Assembly (NCBI RefSeq): GCF_039830135.1
Contig: NZ_CP156081.1
Span: forward strand, 1,288,001-1,352,000
Direction: 5' to 3'
Length of the DNA: 64,000 bases
Source of the DNA: Defluviimonas sp. SAOS-178_SWC
Lineage (GTDB): Bacteria > Pseudomonadota > Alphaproteobacteria > Rhodobacterales > Rhodobacteraceae
The notes under the pieces were generated by a model. That model was not told where the DNA came from. It did not search any database and saw nothing but the letters and a program-made list of their open reading frames with translations. Positions within the stretch are counted from its first letter, which is position 1, and each line of letters begins with the position of its first letter. Positions 1 through 8,536 of the stretch are shown in pieces. Position numbers and translations under genes: made by a program.

Positions 1-516
1 GATGGCGTCCCCCATCGGGTATGAGGGGTGGATCGGCGGGCCATCCGCCTCGCCAGTCAGGTGGGCCAGACCGGACATCGCTTCGAAAAGCCTGGCGAAA
101 CCCGGGCTCTTCGCACGGGGGCCGTCCTGACCGAAACCTGTCACGCGCAGAATGACCAGCGACGGGTTTATGGCGTGCAGAACATCGGGGCCCAAGCCCC
201 AGCGTTCGAGCGTGCCGGGTCGGAAATTCTCCACCACGACATCGAAATCGCGCACCATCCGCCGGAAGACCTCGGCACCTTCTTCGGTTCGAAGATCCAG
301 CTCTATGAAGCGCTTGCCGCGGTTGGTCACCTTCCACCACAGCGACTCCCCGTTCTTGAAGGGGGGGAAGTTGCGCATCCCGTCGCCCTGACCGGGCATT
401 TCCACCTTCACCACATCGGCTCCGTAATCCGCCATCAGCGTGGCCGCGAAGGGTGCGGCAATGATGGTCGAGATGTCGAGCACGCGAAGGTCGCTGAGTG
501 GCCCGTTCGTCGTCAT
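1..516 (-). CDS. CaiB/BaiF family CoA-transferase, partial (C-terminus beyond window)
   Basis: About 172 N-terminal residues of a class III CoA-transferase are present; the gene runs off the left edge. These enzymes move CoA between carboxylic acids in the cytoplasm. The reading shows the family signature: an N-terminal RVLDISTIIAAPFAATLMAD segment, GADVVKVE, then NRGKRFIELDLR and VENFRPGTLERWGLG, and a GFGQDGP stretch. Full family members are about 380-400 residues, so more than half is missing. The ATG overlaps the stop of the upstream tctA by four bases (ATGA), so it is probably translationally coupled to the TctABC carrier and activates the imported acid. The start is supported by that overlap and by the family N-terminus. 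The substrate cannot be read from the sequence. Confidence 0.88.
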   Translation of the reverse strand, partial: MTTNGPLSDLRVLDISTIIAAPFAATLMADYGADVVKVEMPGQGDGMRNFPPFKNGESLWWKVTNRGKRFIELDLRTEEGAEVFRRMVRDFDVVVENFRPGTLERWGLGPDVLHAINPSLVILRVTGFGQDGPRAKSPGFARLFEAMSGLAHLTGEADGPPIHPSYPMGDAI

Positions 517-2021
517 ATTGAATCTCCCTTCCGGCGTGCCGCACGTCTGTCCAGCCCCCAGCGCACGACCGGCCAGGCGAGGAACACCAATGTCAGTGCG
601 AACAGCACCAGCGCGATCGGCGAGGTGAAAAAGGCCAGGAAACTGTCGTTGGTCAGGATCAGTCCCCGGCGCAGGCTGCTTTCGATCATCGGGCTGAGAA
701 CAAAGCCGATCACCACCGGCGCCAGCGGGATCTCGAGCCAGCGGAAGGCAAATCCGATCAGCCCCGCGACAAACAGCACGACCAGATCGAACCCGCTGAG
801 ATTGACCGAATAGGTTCCCACCACGATGAGCCCGATAACACAGGCCATCAGCACGGGTTCCGGGATGCGCAAGACGCGGCTGAACAGCGGTGCAAGGGAA
901 ATGCCCATTACGAACATCACCACGTTGACCGCGAACAACGCCATGAAGAGGTAGATCACCAGGTCCGGCTGATTGACGAACAGCGACGGCCCCGGAACCA
1001 CGTTCTGGATCGTCATCGCGCCCAGCATTACCGCCGTCACCGGGTCCCCGGGCACGCCAAGGGCCAGGGTCGGCACCAGCGCGCCGGCGGTCACCGCATT
1101 GTTGGCCGCCTCTGAGGCGATGATGCCGTCGGGCGTGCCGGTGCCGAACTTGTCGCGTTCGGGTGAACTGCGCTTGGCCTCGGCATAGCTGACCAGAGAG
1201 GCCGCGGTGGCGCCCACGCCCGGCAGGCTTCCGATCCAGGTGCCGATAAGCGACGATTTCAGCAACACCTTCCAGCGCCTGGCAACCTCGGCCAGCGGCG
1301 GCACGGCGATGCCGACCTTGTGCTGGATCGGCGTCTCTTCTCCATGCGGCCCGGCGACGCGCCACATCACCTCGGAGAGGGCGAACAACCCGACCAGCAC
1401 CGGGATCAGGGCCAGCCCGGCCGACAGCTCGTAGATGCCAAAATCGTAGCGCGTGACACCCGATATGGGATCCTGCCCGATCAGTGCCAGGAAGAGCCCG
1501 GAGGCCGTGCCGAAGATCCCCTTGATCGCGCTTTCGCGGGCCACCGAAACGATGCAGGTCAGCGCGAAGATGCCAAGCGCGAAATACTCGATTGGTCCGA
1601 AACGCAGTCCGAACCGTGCCAGCATCGGCGCGGCAACCACCAGGATGACGCAGGCGATGATGCCGCCCACGGCCGAACTGAGGGTTGCCCAGCCGAGTGC
1701 CAGGCCCGGCTGGCCGCCGCGCGCCATCGGATAGCCGTCGAACAGCGTCGCCGCCGATTGGGGCGTGCCCGGCGTGTTCAGAAGGATCGCCGGGATCGAC
1801 CCGCCGTAGACCGATCCGCAATAGGTGCCCAGAAGCAGCGCGATGCTGGCCGTCTGGTCCAGAACGAACGTGAATGGGAGGATCACTGTGATGCCCAGCA
1901 CCGAGCCAAGCCCGGGAATGGCACCGATCAGAATGCCGTAGAGCGTGCCGAGAGCGATCGCCAGAATGGCGTCGAACGAGGCCAGCATCCCCAGCGCGTC
2001 TATGATGGCTTGCGTTGTCAT
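513..2021 (-). CDS. tctA: TctA family tripartite tricarboxylate transporter permease
   Basis: This 502-residue protein has the usual TctA length and is the large membrane subunit of a secondary, binding-protein-dependent carboxylate importer. About a dozen hydrophobic segments are visible. The N-terminal glycine-rich block (GAIPGLGSVLGITVILPFTF) and the repeated block near residue 260 (GSLPGVGATAASLVSYAEAK) are TctA hallmarks. The C-terminus is basic (RRAARRKGDS). It starts four bases after the tctB stop and overlaps the following CaiB-type transferase by four bases, so tctC-tctB-tctA-transferase form one unit. Relatives carry citrate, other tri- and dicarboxylates or aromatic acids; the substrate here is unknown, but the neighbouring beta-oxidation genes point to a carboxylate processed as a CoA thioester. 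Confidence 0.93.
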   Translation of the reverse strand: MTTQAIIDALGMLASFDAILAIALGTLYGILIGAIPGLGSVLGITVILPFTFVLDQTASIALLLGTYCGSVYGGSIPAILLNTPGTPQSAATLFDGYPMARGGQPGLALGWATLSSAVGGIIACVILVVAAPMLARFGLRFGPIEYFALGIFALTCIVSVARESAIKGIFGTASGLFLALIGQDPISGVTRYDFGIYELSAGLALIPVLVGLFALSEVMWRVAGPHGEETPIQHKVGIAVPPLAEVARRWKVLLKSSLIGTWIGSLPGVGATAASLVSYAEAKRSSPERDKFGTGTPDGIIASEAANNAVTAGALVPTLALGVPGDPVTAVMLGAMTIQNVVPGPSLFVNQPDLVIYLFMALFAVNVVMFVMGISLAPLFSRVLRIPEPVLMACVIGLIVVGTYSVNLSGFDLVVLFVAGLIGFAFRWLEIPLAPVVIGFVLSPMIESSLRRGLILTNDSFLAFFTSPIALVLFALTLVFLAWPVVRWGLDRRAARRKGDSI

Positions 2022-2025
2022 GGTT

Positions 2026-2508
2026 TCAGCCCCCCAGGTGCAGGAAGTCGGGCAGGGCGGTCATCTGCACCTCGAGCAGCACGGCAAAGACCAACCAGGT
2101 CAGTCCCGCGAAAACCAAGGTGGAGACCGCGATCACGACCGGGTTGCGATAACCGAAGGCCAAGCTGAAGACTGGCACAAAAGCCAGAAGCGGCAGCCAG
2201 AATCCCAGCCAGCCGAAGCCCACCAGAAACAGCGCGGTGAGACCGAAGCCCGCGACCAGCCGCCCGGACGCGATGCGCGCCAGCGGATTTGCCGCGCCCG
2301 CGCCGGAACGCAGGCCGACCAGTCCCTTGAGAGCGATCCCAAGTGCGCTGAGAGCGCCGATCGCAAGCCACAGCCGTGGCATGAGGCCGGCGTCATAAGC
2401 GACACCGCCGCCCATCCGGTAGCCGGCGGAGACCGTATAGAGATACAGTCCGACCGATCCCAGTGCCAGCACTGCACCCGACATGATGTTGGCGATGTCG
2501 CGGTTCAT
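2026..2508 (-). CDS. tctB: TctB family tripartite tricarboxylate transporter small subunit
   Basis: This is the small membrane subunit of the TctABC importer, about 160 residues with four hydrophobic segments, as expected for TctB. I chose the ATG at 2508 (MNRDIANIMSG) because the longer open frame would overlap the tctC stop and add a basic, non-homologous N-terminus. The first membrane segment is GAVLALGSVGLYLYTVSAGY and the last is near LVFAVLLEVQM. It lies four bases downstream of tctC and four bases upstream of tctA. TctB sequences diverge strongly, so the call relies mainly on length, hydrophobicity and position. Confidence 0.88.
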   Translation of the reverse strand: MNRDIANIMSGAVLALGSVGLYLYTVSAGYRMGGGVAYDAGLMPRLWLAIGALSALGIALKGLVGLRSGAGAANPLARIASGRLVAGFGLTALFLVGFGWLGFWLPLLAFVPVFSLAFGYRNPVVIAVSTLVFAGLTWLVFAVLLEVQMTALPDFLHLGG

Positions 2509-2512
2509 GCGC

Positions 2513-3460
2513 TCAGCCCCCGGTGAGATTGAGCGCCGCGATGATCTCGCTGTTGATGCGGGATTCCTCAGAGGCAAAAGCGTCGAAATCGGCGCCGCTG
2601 CGATAGACGGGCTTGCTGACCATCTTGGCCATCTCGGTCGCGTATTCCTCCGACTGCACGGCTGTCTCGCACGCGGCGGACAGCGCGGTCTGCGCGTCTT
2701 CGGGAATCCCCTTGGGCGCGATCACGCCACCCCACAGGCTGAACTCGTAATCGTAACCGGCCTCTTTGGCGGTGGGGGCGTCCGGCAGTTGCTCGACGCG
2801 CTCGGGCGCAAAGACGGCGACGGTCTTGACCTCTTTGCCGACAACCGAACTGGCCGCAATGATCGCCAGGTCGACATGCTTGCCAAGCGCACCCGTGATC
2901 GCCCCGGCATCGCCTTCCATCGGCACGTGACGCATCTCGACGCCGGCTTCCTTCAGGACCCGCACCATCGAGATGTGCGGCAAGCTGCCCGGTCCGGCCG
3001 AGCTGTAGGTCAACTCGCCCGGATGCGCCTTGGCATATTCGATCACTTCGGCGAAGTTTGAAAACTGCGAGTCCGTCGCCGTCGACAGCACCACGGGCGA
3101 GCTGAACGTCTGGCAGATATAGGTATAGGATCCGAGGTCGTAGTTCAGCTTGCGCAGATGCGGCTGGATCGACAGCGGTGCGGCGGGGATCATCGCGATC
3201 GTGTAGCCGTCGGGGCGCGCGCGCGCGACATCGGTCATGCCGATGGTCCCCGCCGCGCCGTTCTTGTTCACGACGACGATCTTTTCGCCGAGGGTCTTTT
3301 GCATTTCGGCGGCAGTGATGCGGCCCATCGTATCGGTGATGCCGCCTGCACCATAGGGCACGATCATCGTCACCGTCTTGCTGGGATAGTCTGCTGCCGT
3401 CGCGGAAGTCGCAACGCCAAGCATCAACAGGCCAAGGGCGGCCTTCACTGGATAGTTCAT
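2513..3460 (-). CDS. tctC: TctC/Bug family periplasmic substrate-binding protein
   Basis: This 315-residue protein is the extracytoplasmic solute receptor of the tripartite carrier. An N-terminal Sec signal peptide is clear (MNYPVKAALGLLMLGVATSA, cleavage near TAADYP). The mature start YPSKTVTMIVPYGAGGITDT is the typical Bug-family ligand-binding loop, followed by VVNKNGAAGTIGM and ARPDGYTI. An AGGAGGAGGA Shine-Dalgarno sequence precedes the ATG, consistent with high expression of a binding protein. It is the first gene of the tct operon. Bug proteins bind carboxylates through two backbone loops; the ligand cannot be predicted. Confidence 0.93.
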   Translation of the reverse strand: MNYPVKAALGLLMLGVATSATAADYPSKTVTMIVPYGAGGITDTMGRITAAEMQKTLGEKIVVVNKNGAAGTIGMTDVARARPDGYTIAMIPAAPLSIQPHLRKLNYDLGSYTYICQTFSSPVVLSTATDSQFSNFAEVIEYAKAHPGELTYSSAGPGSLPHISMVRVLKEAGVEMRHVPMEGDAGAITGALGKHVDLAIIAASSVVGKEVKTVAVFAPERVEQLPDAPTAKEAGYDYEFSLWGGVIAPKGIPEDAQTALSAACETAVQSEEYATEMAKMVSKPVYRSGADFDAFASEESRINSEIIAALNLTGG

Positions 3461-3525
3461 GTATTCCTCCTCCTACGTGGTTGGGTTACCCCGATTGGGC
3501 CGATCCTCCGGACCCGATGACTTCG

Positions 3526-4761
3526 TTATGCGATCCTCGCGTTTGAGTTCACTTCCGTTTCGGCAAGGGACTCGCTGCGGTAAATTTGCCGTAGATGCAC
3601 TTCGTCCGGGCCGTCGGCGATCCGGAACATTCGCGCATAGACAAAGGCATGGTGAATCAGGTGGTCGTCGCTGCCGCCGGCCGCCCCGAAAACCTGAATG
3701 GCGCGATCCGCGATCTCTTGCAGCATCCTCGGCACACTGACCTTGACCATGGAAACATCGCGCCAGCTGGCTTTGAACCCCTGTTGGTCGAGCAACGCGG
3801 CCGCCCGCAGAACGAACAGGCGGTTCTGCTCGATGGCGATGCGCGCTTCGGCAATCCACTGCTGGATGGTTCCGTAGGTATCCAGCGTCTGACCGAATAC
3901 CCGGCGCGACAAACTGCGCTGCTTCATCAGGTTCAGCAGCATCTCGCCCAAGCCGATACAGCGCATCGCGTGATGAATGCGCGCGGGCCCGAGACGGACC
4001 TGTGCGGCGGCGAATCCGCGCCCTTCCTCGCCCAGAAGGTTGGTGACCGGAACCCGTACGTTTTCAAACAGAATCTCGCCGATCGGTGCGGCGTGATCGT
4101 TCCATCCGAGGAACCGCAACTCGCGTTCGACGGAGATGCCGGGCGTACTGGCAGGCACCAGAACCATGGAATGCTGCGCATTTCTTGCCGCCTGAGGGTT
4201 CGTCACTCCCATGACGACGTGAAACCCGAGGTCGGGCGCGGCGCCGCCGGTAATGTACCACTTGCGTCCGTTGATGACATACTCGTCGCCCTCGCGGTCG
4301 ATCGACGTGGCGATATTGGTGGCGTCCGAGGATGCTACCGCCGGCTCCGTCATCGAGAAAGCCGAAGTCGTTTCGCCCGCCAGCAGGGGATCGAGGAATT
4401 CGCGCCTTTGGTCCGGGGTTGCCAGCGCGTTGACCATCACCATGTTCGGCAGGTCGGGCGCATGGCAGTTGAAGACCTGCGACGCCCACGGCAGGCGCCC
4501 GGCCAGTTCGGCAATCGGGGCGAAATCGAGATTGCTCATCCGGGTTCCCGGCGCGTTGTGAGGCAATTCGGCGATACCCATGTTCCACAGGCCCTGCCTG
4601 CGCGCCTCGTCCCGCAACTCGTCAACAAAGGCCGGCGTTCTTTCCCCGCGCGCGGTCGAACGCATCCATTCGGCCTGTCGCGGCAGAATGCGGTCGCGAT
4701 AGAAATCGGCGACGCTGCGCTGCATGTCCTTGCCTTGATCCGAAAACCGCAGGTCGATCAC
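3526..4761 (-). CDS. Acyl-CoA dehydrogenase, ACAD10/11-like
   Basis: This 411-residue FAD flavoenzyme should introduce a C2-C3 double bond into an acyl-CoA and pass electrons to ETF. The FAD/substrate motifs MTEPAVASSDATNIATSI and WYITGG are present, as is the C-terminal GGSDDHLIHHAFVYARMFR region. The usual catalytic YEGT motif is replaced by ADGPDEVH, so an aspartate sits where medium-chain enzymes carry the catalytic glutamate; this pattern is typical of the ACAD10/11-like subgroup. The start lies one base from the stop of the next dehydrogenase gene (4763), so both are co-transcribed. The 65-base gap to tctC suggests the transporter belongs to the same catabolic unit but may have its own promoter. 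The substrate is unknown. Confidence 0.9.
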   Translation of the reverse strand: MIDLRFSDQGKDMQRSVADFYRDRILPRQAEWMRSTARGERTPAFVDELRDEARRQGLWNMGIAELPHNAPGTRMSNLDFAPIAELAGRLPWASQVFNCHAPDLPNMVMVNALATPDQRREFLDPLLAGETTSAFSMTEPAVASSDATNIATSIDREGDEYVINGRKWYITGGAAPDLGFHVVMGVTNPQAARNAQHSMVLVPASTPGISVERELRFLGWNDHAAPIGEILFENVRVPVTNLLGEEGRGFAAAQVRLGPARIHHAMRCIGLGEMLLNLMKQRSLSRRVFGQTLDTYGTIQQWIAEARIAIEQNRLFVLRAAALLDQQGFKASWRDVSMVKVSVPRMLQEIADRAIQVFGAAGGSDDHLIHHAFVYARMFRIADGPDEVHLRQIYRSESLAETEVNSNARIA

Positions 4762-4762
4762 C

Positions 4763-5938
4763 TCAGGCCTCCTGTGCGGCGAGCGCTTCCGCCTTCTTCA
4801 GCGTCCGCTTGGCGATGTTGATCTGGTGGATCTGACTTGTCCCTTCATAGAGCCGGAACAGCCTGGCATCGCGGTAAAGTCTCTCGATGCAACTGTAGTC
4901 CGCGACATATCCCGAACCACCGAAGACCTGCACGGCCCTGTCGGCCACCCGTCCGCACGCTTCGGACGCATGGTATTTGCAGATCGACGCCTCCATGATC
5001 ACATTTTCTCCGGCATCCCACCGCCGCGCGGTTTCCAATATCAACGCCCGCGCGGTATGCACGTCGGTCTGACTGTCGGCGATCAACGCCTGCACGAGCT
5101 GGAAGTCCCCAATGCGGCGGCCGAATTGACGACGCGCCAGCGCGTGGCCGACCATTTCGTCCAGCATCCGGATTGCCGACCCCGTGCACAGGGCCGCCAG
5201 ATTGATGCGCTGCTTGTTCAGCGCCTTCATCATGGTTTCGAAGCCCTTGCCTTCAACGCCTCCCAGGAGGTTTTCGACGGGGACCCGGCAGTCCTTTAGA
5301 TAGACCTCAGATACCGGGGAGCCTTCCTGTCCCATCTTGCGGTAGGGCGCGCCCGCGCTCAGCCCCGGTGTGCCGCGCTCAACCAGGAACGCGCTCAGCG
5401 CCTTCGCGCCGCGCTCGGCCTGGTCGGTTCGCGCTATGACGGTGAAGAGATCGGCTATCGGCGCATTGGTGATGAATACCTTGGTGCCGTTGAGAACGTA
5501 GCTGTCGCCGTCCCGCACCGCCGTGGTCGACATGGCGATGGCGTCGGATCCGGCGTCGGGTTCGGTGATCGCCATGCAGCTGGTCAGCTCTCCTGTGGCC
5601 AGCCTGGGCAGATAGCGTGCCTTTTGCGCGTCGGTCCCGTCTTGAACCAGACCTTCGACGCCAATGCCGGTGTTGGTCCCGAACCGGGCCCGGAATGCGG
5701 TCGAACTCTGTGCGATTTCCATATCGGCGAGGGCGAGCTGTTCCATCGACAGGCCCGCCCCACCGAATTCGCGCGGAATAATCCAGCCGAAAAAGCCCTG
5801 ACTGCGCATTTGCTGCACGAGGTCCTCGGGCACCTCATCTGTCTCGGCGACGCGCGCCTCGTTGGGGATGGCGACTGTTTTGACCCAACTCCGGAGGTTT
5901 GCCAGCAGGTGATCGAACTCAGATCTCGACGGTTGCAT
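4763..5938 (-). CDS. Acyl-CoA dehydrogenase
   Basis: This canonical acyl-CoA dehydrogenase has 391 residues. The motifs run in family order: MAITEPDAGSDA, YVLNGTKVFITNAPIAD, the arginine-rich RRQFGRRIGDFQLVQ, VQVFGGSGYVADY and a C-terminal YEGTSQIHQINIAKR carrying the catalytic glutamate. It is the first gene of the minus-strand operon with the second dehydrogenase, with one base between them. A very AT-rich stretch upstream (5950-6030) with an 8-bp inverted repeat is the likely promoter and operator. Two non-identical dehydrogenases in tandem suggest a branched, cyclic or dicarboxylic acyl chain that needs two desaturation steps, or a heteromeric enzyme; this is inference. Confidence 0.92.
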   Translation of the reverse strand: MQPSRSEFDHLLANLRSWVKTVAIPNEARVAETDEVPEDLVQQMRSQGFFGWIIPREFGGAGLSMEQLALADMEIAQSSTAFRARFGTNTGIGVEGLVQDGTDAQKARYLPRLATGELTSCMAITEPDAGSDAIAMSTTAVRDGDSYVLNGTKVFITNAPIADLFTVIARTDQAERGAKALSAFLVERGTPGLSAGAPYRKMGQEGSPVSEVYLKDCRVPVENLLGGVEGKGFETMMKALNKQRINLAALCTGSAIRMLDEMVGHALARRQFGRRIGDFQLVQALIADSQTDVHTARALILETARRWDAGENVIMEASICKYHASEACGRVADRAVQVFGGSGYVADYSCIERLYRDARLFRLYEGTSQIHQINIAKRTLKKAEALAAQEA

Positions 5939-6274
5939 CTTTCCCTCACGAATCGATTCAGCGGAACTATTTCTTATTTAGTTTTATATAATGAAATTTT
6001 CAATCGAAAATTTTTCTTATATGACGATCTGACGCTACCGATGGCCCCGCAGCGGGGCGGGCCAGCAATCCATGATGCGCCTGAACGGAGGCCGCGCGAG
6101 CATCGGGTGGCCCGGACATGAAGCCGCCGATCTGCTGCCGCAGGCAAAAAGCCGGCGCCAGGTTCGATCGGATGTGCCGGCCCGGTCCTCTTGCCGCCAC
6201 CGTGGGAACAGCAAGACCTGCGCCGCCCCCGTCGATCCGGGGGCGGCGGCCTGTCCGTATTTTCCGGCTTGCGC
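5939..6274. other. Intergenic region with AT-rich promoter zone
   Basis: There is no gene in this stretch. The segment 5955-6030 is much more AT-rich than the surroundings and lies directly upstream of the acyl-CoA dehydrogenase start at 5938, so it probably holds that promoter. The remainder, 6040-6274, is GC-rich with no convincing reading frame, and lies between the end of the enoyl-CoA hydratase gene and the promoter of the dehydrogenase operon. Confidence 0.6.
5994..6013. promoter_or_regulatory. Inverted repeat, putative operator of the acyl-CoA dehydrogenase operon
   Basis: A perfect 8-bp inverted repeat, AAATTTTC-AATC-GAAAATTT, lies about 60 bases upstream of the acyl-CoA dehydrogenase start within the AT-rich promoter zone. 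Such symmetry is typical of a dimeric repressor site. No regulator gene lies next to it, so the protein that binds is unknown. Confidence 0.4.
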
Positions 6275-7138
6275 TCAGCGGAACGCCGGTTCTTTCAGCC
6301 TGCCGAGGCTTCGCGGCAGCCGGCCATTTATGGGCTGCGGGAATTTGGGCTTCCGCTTCTCCTGGAATGCGGCGACGCCCTCCTTGCCATCCGACAGGCT
6401 GAGCTCGAGCATAAGGCGGCTGTCCAGTTGATGTGCCTCCATCGGGTGGCTTGCCCCGCTCGCCTGCCACAGCAATTGCCGGTTGGCGGCAATGGAAAGC
6501 GGTGATGTGTCTGACGTGAAGCGGCGCGCGGTTGCCATCGCTTCGGTAAGCAGATCTTCGGGTGCCGTCACTTTCTGCGCAAAGCCGGCGTCCAGAAGCT
6601 CTTCGCTGGACAGGATGTCGCCGGACAGAACCCAATCCAGTGCGCGGCTCATGCCCACCAGCCTTGGCAGGAACCAACTGGAGCAGGCCTCGGTGCAGAT
6701 GCCCAGCCGGGAAAAGACAAAGCCGACCCGCGCATTGCTGGACACGATGCGGGCATCCATCGGCAAGGTCATCGTCGCACCGATCCCGACCGCAACCCCG
6801 TTCAGCGCCCCGATGACCGGCTTGGTCATCCGGAAGATACGAAGCGTTACGAGGCCGCCGGAATCGCGGATGTCCGCCGCATTGGGCCCCAGCGGATCGA
6901 CGGCCTCATCCAGGCCAAACACATTTCCTTCGACCGACAGATCCATGCCGGCGCAGAAAGCGGGCCCATCCCCGGTCACGATGACGGCGCGAACGCCATC
7001 GTCATCCTCGGCGGTGTCAAGGGCACGGACGATTTCGCGGCCCATCTCCAAGGTGAACGCATTGAGCTTCTGCGGGCGGAAAAGCGTGACAATCGCAATG
7101 TTGCCGGCCACTTCGTATTTCAGGGTTTCAAATCCCAT
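6275..7138 (-). CDS. Enoyl-CoA hydratase/isomerase family protein
   Basis: This 287-residue crotonase-fold protein probably hydrates or isomerises an enoyl-CoA. Family motifs are GDGPAFCAGMDLS (oxyanion hole and CoA binding), GVAVGIGATMTLPMDARI, and the active-site region FSRLGICTEACSSWFLPRLVG with a glutamate at the usual catalytic place. The C-terminal extension PINGRLPRSLGRLKEPAFR is about 20 residues and shows no motif. The gene stands divergent from the 3-hydroxyacyl-CoA dehydrogenase gene across a 339-base AT-rich region, and its product would feed that enzyme. Confidence 0.9.
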   Translation of the reverse strand: MGFETLKYEVAGNIAIVTLFRPQKLNAFTLEMGREIVRALDTAEDDDGVRAVIVTGDGPAFCAGMDLSVEGNVFGLDEAVDPLGPNAADIRDSGGLVTLRIFRMTKPVIGALNGVAVGIGATMTLPMDARIVSSNARVGFVFSRLGICTEACSSWFLPRLVGMSRALDWVLSGDILSSEELLDAGFAQKVTAPEDLLTEAMATARRFTSDTSPLSIAANRQLLWQASGASHPMEAHQLDSRLMLELSLSDGKEGVAAFQEKRKPKFPQPINGRLPRSLGRLKEPAFR

Positions 7139-7477
7139 TTCTTCCTCCAGTTACATTTCGAGCGCGTCCCGAAAGTGGCCGGGGTCCGCCGAGCATCGGC
7201 GGGCATCGATACAGGCGCGTCCTGCCTGGCAATGATCCCGCCCGCGATTCCCCGTCGGCTACGCTTTGGGGCGTGATAACCAAATTTCGCAAAAAGTAAA
7301 ATAAAAATGCACAAAAATTCTACTATATAAAATTCACCTTGCGCGGAGACGAGAATTTCTGCTACGAAGGGCGCTGTCAGGCTTACGGCCGAGCGCGACC
7401 GGCGTCAGTCGTGTCAAGTGGAAAGAAGTGGGTGTGTCCGGCGGCCGGGCGCCCGAGGGTGCGGAGGGAGAAAGGCG
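7139..7477. promoter_or_regulatory. Divergent promoter region between hydratase and hydroxyacyl-CoA dehydrogenase genes
   Basis: There is no gene in this stretch. The part at 7278-7335 is strongly AT-rich in a GC-rich context, and on the minus strand holds GAATTTTATATAG followed by TAGAATTTTT. This resembles in composition, but not in exact sequence, the inverted repeat upstream of the acyl-CoA dehydrogenase operon. It probably contains both divergent promoters. A GGAGGGAGAAAGG ribosome-binding region immediately precedes the plus-strand start at 7478. Confidence 0.5.
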
Positions 7478-8533
7478 ATGGTTTCGAGCATAGCCATTAT
7501 CGGGGCCGGCACGATGGGGGCCGGAATCGCGCTAAATGCGGCCCGTCATGGCTTTGATGTGGTGTTGCTGGACCGGACGCAAGATTCTCTGAACCGCGCC
7601 GGGCAGAAAATTGCCAAACAATTACAGCGCCATGAACAGAATGGCGTTCTCGACCGCACGCAGGCATTCCGTTGCAGGTCCCGCATGCGTCTCACGACGG
7701 ATATCGCCGAAATCAGGGAGGCAGACATCGTTGTCGAGGCTGTCTTCGAGGATCTGGCGGTCAAAATGAACCTGCTTCGGGATATCCGTGCCTATTGCGC
7801 CGAAGGCGCGGTCGTCGCGACCAATACAAGCGCGCTGAGGGTTTCAGAACTGGCGAAGGCCGTCGCGCATCCCGGCAACTTACTGGGTATGCATTACTTT
7901 TCCCCGGCGGACACGTCGCCGGTCGTCGAGCTCGTGCAGGGTGAAAAGACCAGTCCGAAGGCATTGGAAATCGCAACCGCCTTTCTGGAGGCAACCGGTC
8001 GCCGCATCCTCCGCTGCAAGGACGCGCCGGGCTTTGCCATCAACCGGTTCTTCGTGCCGTTTCTGAATGCGGCTGCGGAGGTTGTCCATCAAGGGGGGGG
8101 CACGATCCGCCAGGTCAATGAGGTCGGGCGCGATCTGGTTGGCAGCCAGGTGGGGCCGTTTGAGGTCATGAACCTCATCAAGCCGGAGATCGCCCGGAAT
8201 GCGATGGCGAACCTCACCGAGCTCGGGGCATTCTATACGGTATCGCAGGGGCTGATCGACCTGGTGGAGCGTGGGGGGCTTTGGGACGTTGAGAGCGGCG
8301 GGCCGTCCAATGCCAACGAGGACTCGATCCGGGAGCGGCTTCTAGAGGCGATCGCGGTGCCGGCGGAAGAAGTCCGCCGGTGCGGGATCGCCGACCCGGA
8401 GGAAATAGATCGCAGCGCGGTGATCGCCCTGCGATGGAGCCGGGGCCCTTATCAGATCCTCGCCGAAAATCCGGCCCGACCGGAAGGTCAGCAAGTCTTC
8501 GACCGGGTGCGGCCAAGGTACGGAGAAGCTTGA
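7478..8533 (+). CDS. 3-hydroxyacyl-CoA dehydrogenase, NAD-binding
   Basis: This 351-residue enzyme of the HAD family should oxidise a 3-hydroxyacyl-CoA to the 3-oxoacyl-CoA with NAD. The N-terminal Rossmann motif AIIGAGTMGAGIA is at residues 6-18, VVEAVFEDLAVK and ATNTSALRVSELA follow, and the catalytic histidine region reads GMHYFSPAD. The C-terminal domain begins near DAPGFAINRFFVPFLNAA. I chose the ATG at 7478 rather than an upstream one because it has a strong ribosome-binding sequence and begins at the Rossmann strand. Three bases after its stop begins the remnant of a thiolase, the next beta-oxidation enzyme. Confidence 0.93.
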   Translation: MVSSIAIIGAGTMGAGIALNAARHGFDVVLLDRTQDSLNRAGQKIAKQLQRHEQNGVLDRTQAFRCRSRMRLTTDIAEIREADIVVEAVFEDLAVKMNLLRDIRAYCAEGAVVATNTSALRVSELAKAVAHPGNLLGMHYFSPADTSPVVELVQGEKTSPKALEIATAFLEATGRRILRCKDAPGFAINRFFVPFLNAAAEVVHQGGGTIRQVNEVGRDLVGSQVGPFEVMNLIKPEIARNAMANLTELGAFYTVSQGLIDLVERGGLWDVESGGPSNANEDSIRERLLEAIAVPAEEVRRCGIADPEEIDRSAVIALRWSRGPYQILAENPARPEGQQVFDRVRPRYGEA

Positions 8534-8536
8534 GCA

